Origin: Oscillospiraceae bacterium
GTDB lineage: Bacteria; Bacillota; Clostridia; Oscillospirales; Ruminococcaceae
Direction: 5' to 3'
Assembly: GCA_022511485.1 (NCBI GenBank)
Contig: JAFLUJ010000175.1
Coordinates: 1-14,936, forward strand
Length of the DNA: 14,936 bases
Position numbers and translations under genes: made by a program. The notes under the pieces are model-generated. The model was given only the letters and a program-made list of their open reading frames with translations. It was not told where the DNA came from and did not search any database. Shown piece after piece: positions 6,206-11,749 of the stretch. Numbering within the stretch: the first letter of the stretch is position 1; each line of letters begins with the position of its first letter.

Positions 6206-7162
6206 TTAGTTATTAAGCCAACGGTCATAATCACCTTTGACAACATTTCTGTATGATAATGCCGATCTCATAGTGAAGCTTCTGTCGTCTTTAAACGGTT
6301 TGGGGTCAAAATCCTTGTCAAGCTTAATATCACCGTCATTAGTATAAACACCGTTTGCACCATAACCCATATGAGAAATATTTGGGGTGATATTTTCGTC
6401 TGTTATCAGACGCTTCAGCATAGCTTCGATTTGATTTACAGGGAAATCATACAATTTTTCCGCATCAAAGTTTTTTGTGTTCTTTTCAGCATACAATGCC
6501 TCCTGCAGTTTTTTATTTGCTCCTGCAAGATTGCCGTTTTCATCTATATAAAGCTCGGATATATCCTGTCCGAAGCTGCTTTCGAGTGCATCAGCGATCC
6601 TTGTATAATACATTGAGGATATATCACCGTTCATCATTCTTGAACCAAATGCAATATAAGGAATATTTGTGTATCCGGCAACATTGCTTAACACGGACTT
6701 GACCTTTTCAAGATACCTTTCGTCAGATATATTTGTGACTTCAAGCTCCTGCGTATCAACATTGTAATCAAACTCAAAGGTTATGTCATTGGGAACTCCT
6801 TCCGACTTAAGCTGTTTGGCAATTTCCTTATTCAAACCGGTAAACATAACAAATAAATTATCATATGACATTTTTGCCCTTGTGTCGTAATCATCATTTG
6901 ATATATAATATGATGAAGTATTTACATTCCGCTGAAACTGATGTATCTGGTCAAGCACTTCCTTGGAATAAAAACCGCCGAAATCATAGAACTTAACCGA
7001 TGACAAAGACGATGACGCCGGTGACAAAGAAAATGTGTCAACATTCATGCTGCTGTTCATACTTTTTGCTTTTAAAGGTTCAGCATTGACAGCTATCTGA
7101 TCAGCATTATTTTTGTATTTGCTGTAAGAGCTTTGAATGTGAATACCTACTTTTGTTTCCAT
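6206..7162 (-). CDS. Unrecognised tandem-paralogue protein D, C-terminal tail lost to a stop codon (fourth gene of the operon)
   Basis: The 318-aa product opens METKVGIHIQSSYSKYKNNAD, has DTFSLS at 42-47, and shares with B the N-terminal-half pattern G-G-x-Y-S-x-x-x-L-x-Q. The core DITFEFDYN, TNISDERYLEKV, SSFGQDISELYIDENGN and the block ITDENITPNISHMGY, YTNDGDI are intact. It ends at WLNN, where A and B continue E-x-x-F-Y. Past the TAA (6206-6208) the same frame encodes E-L-F-Y and then TGA (6191-6193). The tail is therefore still legible and one base change, GAA to TAA, probably truncated it. AGGAGG lies 9 nt before the ATG. The gap to the preceding gene is 54 bp and contains a hairpin. Function is unknown. 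Confidence 0.86.
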   Translation of the reverse strand: METKVGIHIQSSYSKYKNNADQIAVNAEPLKAKSMNSSMNVDTFSLSPASSSLSSVKFYDFGGFYSKEVLDQIHQFQRNVNTSSYYISNDDYDTRAKMSYDNLFVMFTGLNKEIAKQLKSEGVPNDITFEFDYNVDTQELEVTNISDERYLEKVKSVLSNVAGYTNIPYIAFGSRMMNGDISSMYYTRIADALESSFGQDISELYIDENGNLAGANKKLQEALYAEKNTKNFDAEKLYDFPVNQIEAMLKRLITDENITPNISHMGYGANGVYTNDGDIKLDKDFDPKPFKDDRSFTMRSALSYRNVVKGDYDRWLNN

Positions 7163-7184
7163 AATAATTTCCTCCTGTTTATAA

Positions 7185-7209
7185 GGACAGCCACTTTAAT
7201 CGACTGTCC
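7185..7209 (-). other. Intergenic hairpin after the 238-aa gene
   Basis: On the minus strand GGACAGTCG and GTGGCTGTCC arms form about nine pairs including two G-U, between the stop at 7217 and the ribosome site of paralogue D. There is no T-tract, so a role as attenuator or RNA processing/stability element fits better than full termination. Confidence 0.5.
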
Positions 7210-7216
7210 TATGTAT

Positions 7217-7933
7217 TTATTTGCCATATCTGATTTTGTTAAACAGTTCCAGAAGAGAAGTCCGATCAATCTTGAAGTATTTTTCTACATAATCGCTGAT
7301 CATTTGCTGTCGTTCTGCAAAGCGTTCTTCGGGTGTCATACTTTGTTCTCTCAGAATAACTTCCTTAGCGGCGACAGGAGAAAGGCTATATCTTTTTTTG
7401 CCAAGCTCAAGGAACGCTTTTCTGCGCTCAGCACATGAAATCTCTCTTTCCATCTGACTGTTGATCATTTCGTTAAGCTCGTCATATTCTTCCTTTGTAA
7501 ATTTACCTTCCTCATATGCCTCGTCGAGACGCTTTGCCATATTGCCGTAATACTCTGCAATACGTTTTTTATCTACAACACCATTTACATATCCGCTCTC
7601 TATTCCTGCACGGATATCCGTACAGTTAAAATCAATTGCTTCCGTACATTCATAAGGAGCAAACAAATCCTTGTCCTCCATGATTGATCCTGTAGTATAA
7701 CCAGTTCCTTCGGAAAGCTCAAAGCGATCTCTTTTAGGTATTTGCGAAATGTCAGCATAGACTTGCATATCCTTTAAATTTACATCTTGAACATCAGCGT
7801 TTTTTCCATACGATCCAGCAGTTGTTTTATCGACAGCTTTTTCAACCATTCTGCCGTTGACGACCTCGTACTGCGGTCTGTAATGTCCTAACAATGTTTT
7901 GTAAAGTTCGCTTTGACTCATACTTGTTATCAT
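7217..7933 (-). CDS. Unrecognised 238-aa protein with D-x-F-x-L-S motif (third gene of the operon)
   Basis: I do not recognise this 238-aa product. It is hydrophilic and mostly helical by appearance, with a charged stretch KRLDEAYEEGKFTKEEYDEL and a C-terminal helix-rich part (TPEERFAERQQMISDYVEKYF). It carries DRFELS (residues 69-74) and a second similar stretch, RYSLSPVAAKEV, near residue 183. These echo the DTFSLSP motif of the paralogues and the DTFRLSSKAK of the next gene upstream. There is no signal peptide and no membrane segment. The ATG at 7933 is used because AAGGAGGG lies about 10 nt upstream; an ATG four codons later is the alternative. Gaps of 23 and 54 bp to its neighbours place it in the same operon. 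Its partnership with the paralogues is inferred only from context and the shared motif. Confidence 0.82.
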   Translation of the reverse strand: MITSMSQSELYKTLLGHYRPQYEVVNGRMVEKAVDKTTAGSYGKNADVQDVNLKDMQVYADISQIPKRDRFELSEGTGYTTGSIMEDKDLFAPYECTEAIDFNCTDIRAGIESGYVNGVVDKKRIAEYYGNMAKRLDEAYEEGKFTKEEYDELNEMINSQMEREISCAERRKAFLELGKKRYSLSPVAAKEVILREQSMTPEERFAERQQMISDYVEKYFKIDRTSLLELFNKIRYGK

Positions 7934-7956
7934 ATAAAAATACCCTCCTTAAATCT

Positions 7957-9039
7957 TTAACAGCTTAATACGCCGTTTTTGTATGTAAGCTTGCAAGTCA
8001 TGGACTTCATACGCTCATCGCTTCCGTCCTGAACAGCATTTACAGCAGTAAGGAAAGCTTCTTTTATGTACCTTGCTTCAAGAATATCTTTTTCCTTATA
8101 AACATACTTTAAGTCCAAAGTATCCCCAAATTTACCTATGGCGTTTTCTTTTATAAATTTATCCATAGATTCAGGCAAGCCGACAATATTTCCATCCTTG
8201 TCAATGGACAGATCAAATATCGTTATTCCCTCTCCCAAATCCTGCAAAAGTTCCTCTGCTTTCATAAGAAAGCCAACTTCAACTCCGCATTGTTTAGAAT
8301 AGCCATCATGTTCTTTGTAATATATGTTTTGAAGTCCATACCCAAGATTACCATTTGAACATTCGGAGAGCGCTTTTTGAATTGTTTCAAGAGTTTCATT
8401 GTCAAGATTTCCGCTGACGGTAATACTTCTTCCCCATACTTCAAAATTTAACTCTGTGTCCTCATCAAGCTCAATCCCAACAGAAGAAATAGCGTCTGAA
8501 ATCTTTTTCTGCACAATGTTTATTGTTCTTATATTATAGGCTTCTTCTTCTCTCTTTGACCCTATACTCATATCAGGGAAAGTAGTCATAAGCCTTTTTT
8601 CCCACGGCTCTAATTCTTCTCCGTTCCGTATTTTTTCAAGAGCAGCTTCTCTATCGGCAGTAACTTCGGGGGAATTAAAAAGTCTTGTTGGCATACGGTA
8701 TTCAGGATTTGTGCGCCATTCCTTTTCTCTCAAAGAAGCGTTATCACCCTTTAAAGCCTGTCTATATTCCTGCATCATTTCATCATTGCTTTTTCTGAAT
8801 CCATGCTTATCATAATAATAGTCGCAAAATTCCTCATAGCTAACGCCTGTCATCGGCTCACCGCTGTTGAGAGTTTTTTCAATGTGAGCATTAAGTGCTG
8901 CTCTTTTTGCTTTACTCGAAAGCCGAAAGGTATCGCAGTTGTTATTATTTGACGTTTTCGGAAGCAGAGGTTTTACACGGTTTCTTCCAAAGAAAAAATC
9001 CAGATACCACTGACGGATATTGTTGTTATTTATTTTCAT
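7957..9039 (-). CDS. Distant relative of the tandem paralogues with FlgM-like N-terminal motif (second gene of the operon)
   Basis: The 360-aa product is unrecognised as a whole, but two parts speak. The N-terminus runs MKINNNNIRQW and then CDTFRLSSKAKRAAL (residues 35-49), resembling the D-x-V-x-I-S-x-x-A-K signature near the N-terminus of FlgM-type proteins. The C-terminal half repeats the order of the tandem paralogues: ELNFEVWGRSITVSGNLDNE (compare TFEFDYD-x-T-x-ISDE), TLETIQKALS, LQNIYYKEHDG, and LSIDKDGNIVGLPESMDKFI (compare LYIDENGN-x-GG-N-x-x-L). It lacks the ITDENITPNISHM block. A middle acidic segment (residues 80-170) is unique. SD-like AGAGGG precedes the ATG, and it lies 12 bp after the first gene. 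The homology to A-D is my reading by eye and needs a profile comparison. Confidence 0.82.
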   Translation of the reverse strand: MKINNNNIRQWYLDFFFGRNRVKPLLPKTSNNNNCDTFRLSSKAKRAALNAHIEKTLNSGEPMTGVSYEEFCDYYYDKHGFRKSNDEMMQEYRQALKGDNASLREKEWRTNPEYRMPTRLFNSPEVTADREAALEKIRNGEELEPWEKRLMTTFPDMSIGSKREEEAYNIRTINIVQKKISDAISSVGIELDEDTELNFEVWGRSITVSGNLDNETLETIQKALSECSNGNLGYGLQNIYYKEHDGYSKQCGVEVGFLMKAEELLQDLGEGITIFDLSIDKDGNIVGLPESMDKFIKENAIGKFGDTLDLKYVYKEKDILEARYIKEAFLTAVNAVQDGSDERMKSMTCKLTYKNGVLSC

Positions 9040-9051
9040 AAAGATCCCTCT

Positions 9052-9645
9052 TTAAATTTTCACGTCAAGCTTTGAGCCGTAATGTGAAGCAGAATTGCCA
9101 TTCTTTCCATGAAATTCTCTATAAGTCTCTAAAAATGTTTCATGATATACCGAAGTCAATACGTTCATAACTGTTTGTTCAGCAGAGGTATATTCTATAT
9201 GCCAGCCTCCTTGAGAAGCAAATCTTCCGCACAGCTCGCCCTTTTCGTCAAATACGTCCATACAGGCGTACCCATCAGACCAGTATTGCCCTTTTACAGA
9301 ACCTTCATCAAGCTTGTCAACTATTCCCAAAAGATATTCCCAATCTTCGTGAGGTCTTTCATATCTTAACTTTTTGACATTACTTGACGCTTTCGCTTCT
9401 GCTTCTGCAAAAAGTTTTTTGCGATCCGGAGCGACTTTCTTCCGGCATTGGTGCATGAACATTATTTTTTCCTGGCTTCGTTCTCCTCTTACACCGTCAC
9501 GATATGCAAGCTGTTTCATTTTATTGATGTTTTCTACAGTAAGAACTTCGTCAACGTCCATTCTTGTCTTTGACGAAGATTTTTTACTTGTAGATTTAAC
9601 GCCTGAATTATACAGGGCATTATTTATGATCGAACCTATATTCAT
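9052..9645 (-). CDS. Unrecognised 197-aa protein, first gene of the sigma-D operon
   Basis: I cannot assign this 197-aa product. Residues 1-30 are Ser/Lys/Asn-rich (MNIGSIINNALYNSGVK, then SKKSSSK). Residues 30-100 look helical and basic. Residues 100-160 look like a compact alpha/beta segment (EDWEYLLGIVDKL, GYACMDVFDEKGELCGRFASQGGWHIEY). The clear D-x-F-x-L-S motif is absent; the nearest stretch is DVDEVLTVENI. There is no signal peptide and no membrane segment. AGAGGTG lies about 7 nt before the ATG, and a consensus sigma-D promoter ends 40 bp upstream, so this gene heads the operon. The next gene follows after 12 bp. An N-terminal polar, unfolded stretch would suit a flagellar-type export signal, but that is speculation. 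Confidence 0.82.
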   Translation of the reverse strand: MNIGSIINNALYNSGVKSTSKKSSSKTRMDVDEVLTVENINKMKQLAYRDGVRGERSQEKIMFMHQCRKKVAPDRKKLFAEAEAKASSNVKKLRYERPHEDWEYLLGIVDKLDEGSVKGQYWSDGYACMDVFDEKGELCGRFASQGGWHIEYTSAEQTVMNVLTSVYHETFLETYREFHGKNGNSASHYGSKLDVKI

Positions 9646-9684
9646 TATTTACACCTCTTGATAATACTGTTTGTCTTATAAGAT

Positions 9685-9711
9685 ATATCGGCAGGAAATT
9701 TAAAAACTTTA
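9685..9711 (-). promoter_or_regulatory. Consensus sigma-D (sigma-28, flagellar) promoter of the seven-gene operon
   Basis: On the minus strand, TAAA (9711-9708), 15 bases, then GCCGATAT (9692-9685) match the Bacillus sigma-D consensus TAAA-N15-GCCGATAT at every defined base. Transcription would start near 9678, leaving a leader of about 33 nt with the AGAGGTG ribosome site. No sigma-A promoter of comparable quality is present in the region. Confidence 0.85.
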
Positions 9712-9770
9712 ACTTTTTTAGTAAAAATTTTCAACACAGGAGACAATTTCCTCTTTTGCATAAAAATAAA

Positions 9771-9797
9771 TTAGCACTCTCAATTTAGGAGTGCTAA
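9771..9797. promoter_or_regulatory. Perfect CIRCE element (HrcA operator)
   Basis: TTAGCACTC (9771-9779), 9 bases, GAGTGCTAA (9789-9797) is the exact CIRCE consensus bound by the heat-shock repressor HrcA, normally at groESL or hrcA-dnaK. The arms extend to 12 bp (9768-9800). Here no chaperone gene adjoins. The nearest gene start is 125 bp away on the minus strand, and the sigma-D -35 lies 59 bp inside that gap. As DNA site the call is firm; its target is unknown. Confidence 0.9.
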
Positions 9798-9878
9798 TTT
9801 TTACGATTTGTACACAAAATTAATATATCATATTCACAGTATGCAGTTATACTATATCTTAGTAAGGGAAAAAGAAAA

Positions 9879-9900
9879 CCGTCCCTGACATCCAAGGACG
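9879..9900 (-). terminator. Decayed third terminator-like hairpin downstream of ssrA
   Basis: The segment CCGTCCCTGACATCCAAGGACG also occurs in the first terminator (10056-10077). The stem has shrunk to five pairs, CGTCC and GGACG. The minus-strand T-rich run TTTTCTTTTT still follows. The constant flanks of the other two copies are missing. Confidence 0.45.
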
Positions 9901-9939
9901 ATCTGCCTGCAGGGGCTTTTACACATATAAACGAAACAG

Positions 9940-10003
9940 AACCGGTCGTGCAAAAAAGTATGCCGCCTTTGATAACCAAAGACGGCATGGGTCAAGGCTC
10001 AGC
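9940..10003 (-). terminator. Second tandem terminator downstream of ssrA
   Basis: ATGCCGCCTTTG (9960-9971) and CAAAGACGGCAT (9977-9988) form 11 pairs with one mismatch and a 5-nt loop. On the minus strand TTTTTT (9957-9952) follows. The flanks ACCGGTCGTGCAAAAAA and GGGTCAAGGCTCAGC are shared with the first terminator although the stem sequence differs. Confidence 0.75.
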
Positions 10004-10033
10004 AAATTAATTTACGTAGGTGCATAAATTTTT

Positions 10034-10096
10034 AACCGGTCGTGCAAAAAACAAACCGTCCCTGACATCCAAGGACGGTTTGGGTCAAGGCTCAGC
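10034..10096 (-). terminator. First terminator downstream of ssrA
   Basis: CAAACCGTCC (10052-10061) and GGACGGTTTG (10073-10082) form a perfect 10-bp stem with an 11-nt loop. On the minus strand TTTTTT (10051-10046) follows directly. It is 25 bp past the tmRNA 3' end and carries the same flanks as the copy at 9940-10003. Confidence 0.85.
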
Positions 10097-10106
10097 CTTG
10101 CCCCGC

Positions 10107-10455
10107 TGGTGGAGATGACGGGAATCGAACCCGTGTCCGAAAACCTATCCCCACGACCTTCTACGAGCGTAGTTTGTCATTAACATTCCCTCGCATTGCC
10201 GGGGACAAACACCCCACAGTGCTCAGTAGCCTGCAATACGCTGTACGGACGCAGGCACTTCCGTACAGCGTTCACCGCTAATCGACGCCTGAACCGAAGC
10301 CGCGGTACTCAACAGTCAGACGAGCAGCAATTAAGCAGCTGCTAATTCAAAATTATTGTTGTCGTCTAATTTTAAAACGGTGCCGTTTAAAGAGATGGCA
10401 CATCCTCTGCTCGCTTATCATGCTTCAAGATCCCCGTCGAAACCTTTACATCCCC
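10107..10455 (-). ncRNA. ssrA: Transfer-messenger RNA (tmRNA)
   Basis: On the minus strand the RNA opens GGGGATGTAAAGGTTTCGAC and ends with the tRNA-like T arm GGGTTCGATTCCCG and the encoded CCA (10109-10107). The 7-bp acceptor stem GGGGATG/CATCTCC, with one G-U pair, joins the ends and sets a length of 349 nt. The tag reading frame is at 10366-10331: GAC GAC AAC AAT AAT TTT GAA TTA GCA GCT GCT TAA. It gives (D)DNNNFELAAA, with the exact resume codon, first or second GAC, uncertain. tmRNA with SmpB rescues stalled ribosomes and tags the nascent chain for proteolysis. smpB lies 118 bp upstream on the same strand. I see no separate ssrA promoter that I can defend, so transcription with smpB is likely. 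Confidence 0.95.
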
Positions 10456-10520
10456 TAATAGAAGCCAGAGGCAAGAGGCAAGAAAAAAGAAGTTACGTAA
10501 TAAAAATAGATGTCAGCAAA

Positions 10521-10576
10521 TAGAAGATAGAGGTTAGAATAATTCTATCTTCTATCCTCTGATCCTCTATCTTCTA
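10521..10576 (-). repeat. AT-rich hairpin with competing folds at the smpB 3' end
   Basis: TAGAAGATAGAGG (10521-10533) pairs with CCTCTATCTTCTA (10564-10576) over 13 bp. TAGAAGATAG (10521-10530) can instead pair with CTATCTTCTA (10545-10554) over 10 bp. The outer arm includes the smpB stop codon. It could be a weak terminator or a processing element between smpB and ssrA. A purine run with repeated AGAGGCA units (10459-10494) follows. Confidence 0.55.
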
Positions 10577-11041
10577 AGAGCGATTACGTTCTTTAATGGT
10601 GCGTTCAATGTCACGCTTTGCAGCTCTCTCAGCCATGTCCTCCCGCTTGTCGTGGAGCTTCTTACCCTTACAAAGACCCACCTGCATTTTCACCATTGAA
10701 CCCTTGAAATAAAGTGATATGGGAATGAGCGTAAGCCCCTCCTGCTTCACCTTTCCCAGAAGCTGCATGATCTGCTTTTTGTGCAGAAGCAGCTTGCGGA
10801 CGCGCATAGGGTCACGGTTGAAAATATTTCCGTGGTCGTAGGGAGAGATATGCATACCCTTTACCCAAAGCTCTCCGTCATCTATGGAGCACCAGCTGTC
10901 CTTAAGATTCACACCGCCGCGGCGTATGGATTTGACCTCTGTACCGACAAGCTCAATACCTGCCTCGTAGCTGTCGAGGATAAAATATTCATGCCGAGCC
11001 TTGCGGTTTTCGGCGATAGTTTTAAAAGAAGCTTTATCCAT
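10574..11041 (-). CDS. smpB: SsrA-binding protein SmpB
   Basis: The 155-aa product has the SmpB beta-barrel signature: NRKARHEYFI (12-21), YEAGIELVGTEVKSIRRG (25-42), the central HISPYDHGN (64-72) and LYFKGSMVKMQVGLCKGKKLHDKRE (110-134), followed by a basic C-terminal tail. It binds the tRNA-like domain of tmRNA and places it in the A site of stalled ribosomes; the tail reads the empty mRNA channel. The start at 11041 (MDKASFKTIAENR) has AAAGGA 8 nt upstream and matches family starts. A longer reading from a TTG at 11107 is excluded because that TTG is the -35 box. The gene has its own strong promoter and is followed by ssrA, the common order in Firmicutes. Confidence 0.96.
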   Translation of the reverse strand: MDKASFKTIAENRKARHEYFILDSYEAGIELVGTEVKSIRRGGVNLKDSWCSIDDGELWVKGMHISPYDHGNIFNRDPMRVRKLLLHKKQIMQLLGKVKQEGLTLIPISLYFKGSMVKMQVGLCKGKKLHDKREDMAERAAKRDIERTIKERNRS

Positions 11042-11078
11042 AGAGAACGTCCTTTGCTTTGAGGTAATAATAAAGTTA

Positions 11079-11107
11079 ATTATACAATGTTTTTCCAAGT
11101 TTGTCAA
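11079..11107 (-). promoter_or_regulatory. Perfect-consensus sigma-A promoter of smpB(-ssrA)
   Basis: On the minus strand TTGACA (11107-11102), a 17-bp spacer and TATAAT (11084-11079) match the housekeeping consensus at all 12 positions. Transcription should start near 11072, about 30 nt before the smpB ATG. Confidence 0.92.
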
Positions 11108-11126
11108 GGGCTCGGCGGAGAAAAAA

Positions 11127-11390
11127 TCATACCGTAAACTCCGCCGCGATACATTCCTCTATGACCTCGGTCAGCGTTGACGGAAGCACAAGGTTGTCCG
11201 CTAACATAAATGCGATCTTCTCCGCAAATGCCGGGTCGGTGGTTATATCTCTGACGGAAACTACTTCCTCGTCTCCGAAAATTTTCGAGGATACCGTTAC
11301 TCCGAAACGCTCGGTACCATCCATAAGCTCACTGAAAAGTGTGTACAGCAATCTACCCTTTGCCGTCTCAATTGTGCTGATAGTTTTCAT
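11127..11390 (-). CDS. Small protein resembling the DUF6514 family
   Basis: The 87-aa product has no known role. Its pattern is two short strands (LLYTLFSELMDGTERFGVTV), then VVSVRDITTDPAFAEKIAFML and a final helix (LTEVIEECI). This is the layout I associate with DUF6514 proteins of Clostridia (Y-G-I, then D-I-S-T-D with A-E-x-F, then L-x-x-V-I-E-D). The family call is from memory of that pattern. The start at 11390 is chosen because AAAGGA lies 9 nt before it; an in-frame ATG at 11408 has no ribosome site. The smpB promoter lies in the 85-bp gap downstream, so read-through into smpB is possible but not required. No signal peptide or membrane segment. Confidence 0.75.
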   Translation of the reverse strand: MKTISTIETAKGRLLYTLFSELMDGTERFGVTVSSKIFGDEEVVSVRDITTDPAFAEKIAFMLADNLVLPSTLTEVIEECIAAEFTV

Positions 11391-11457
11391 GATATTTTTT
11401 CCTTTCATTTTCTGTGGTTTCTGCTGCTGTGATCTATCCGGTACCGTTGTAATATCA

Positions 11458-11486
11458 ATTATATCTTAGTTTTCCCCCCGCCGCAA
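11458..11486 (-). promoter_or_regulatory. Probable promoter of the DUF6514-like gene
   Basis: On the minus strand a perfect -10 TATAAT (11463-11458) lies 17 bp after TTGCGG (11486-11481), a partial -35. The leader would be about 60 nt. Confidence 0.5.
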
Positions 11487-11577
11487 CTTAAAAATTTCGA
11501 CAATTTCGACATAATATGATATTTGTCAAAAAAGCGTTTCCATCTCTTGTATAAAAATAATAAATCAAATTAATAAA

Positions 11578-11598
11578 TGTTGGTAACTCTTACCAACA
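11578..11598. promoter_or_regulatory. 21-bp palindrome upstream of clpB, possible operator
   Basis: TGTTGGTAA (11578-11586), CTC, TTACCAACA (11590-11598) is a perfect 9-bp inverted repeat with a 3-bp centre. Its symmetry suggests a dimeric repressor site. It is not CIRCE or CtsR type. The regulator is unknown. Confidence 0.5.
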
Positions 11599-11710
11599 GC
11601 AACAAAGTTTGATATGAAATTTGATAAAAAATTATGCGTTTCCTCATCATACCTTTAATGTCAAAAAACATCGTATTTAAAGGATTTGCGGACATTTTAC
11701 AAAGCAAAAC

Positions 11711-11749
11711 AACACAGTGTAAACCGCTTTTTGATTTTTACCCTGTGTT
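11711..11749 (+). other. Hairpin in front of clpB
   Basis: AACACAG-t-GTAAA (11711-11723) pairs with TTTAC-c-CTGTGTT (11737-11749), 12 pairs around one mismatch, with a 13-nt loop. No T-tract follows. It lies 34 nt before the clpB start and leaves the ribosome site free. A leader RNA or a DNA operator are both possible. Confidence 0.45.

Larger units (their letters stand above)
3060..7162 (-). repeat. Tandem array of four paralogous genes (D-C-B-A)
   Basis: Four genes of about 1 kb are arranged head to tail and share leaders (ATAAACAGGAGGAATTTATT or close to it), N-terminal 18 residues, core and C-terminal blocks. Three of the hairpin-bearing flanks are recognisable. The two N-terminal subtypes alternate, ETKVGIH then EMKVGKH, twice. 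That fits duplication of a two-gene unit followed by conversion in the 3' halves. Confidence 0.8.
9646..10106. other. 461-bp intergenic region between the sigma-D operon and ssrA
   Basis: There is no credible gene. In order of rising coordinate it holds the sigma-D promoter (9685-9711), a perfect CIRCE (9771-9797), an AT-rich stretch (9798-9870) with no promoter I can defend, and three terminator-like hairpins facing the minus strand (9879-10082). Confidence 0.8.

Noticed and set aside
9794..9988. 64-aa minus-strand frame downstream of ssrA
   Set aside because: It runs through two terminator hairpins, has no ribosome site and ends in the CIRCE.
9879..10096. Possible small CRISPR array from repeated segments
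   Set aside because: Only two or three copies of unequal make-up exist, each a terminator hairpin with a T-tract; there are no regular spacers or cas genes.
11042..11107. 22-residue N-terminal extension of SmpB
   Set aside because: The proposed TTG start is the -35 hexamer of the smpB promoter, and the transcript starts downstream of it.
11609..11638. TTGATA-N17/18-TATGCG as clpB promoter
   Set aside because: The -10 is too weak to call; other candidate pairs nearby have wrong spacing.
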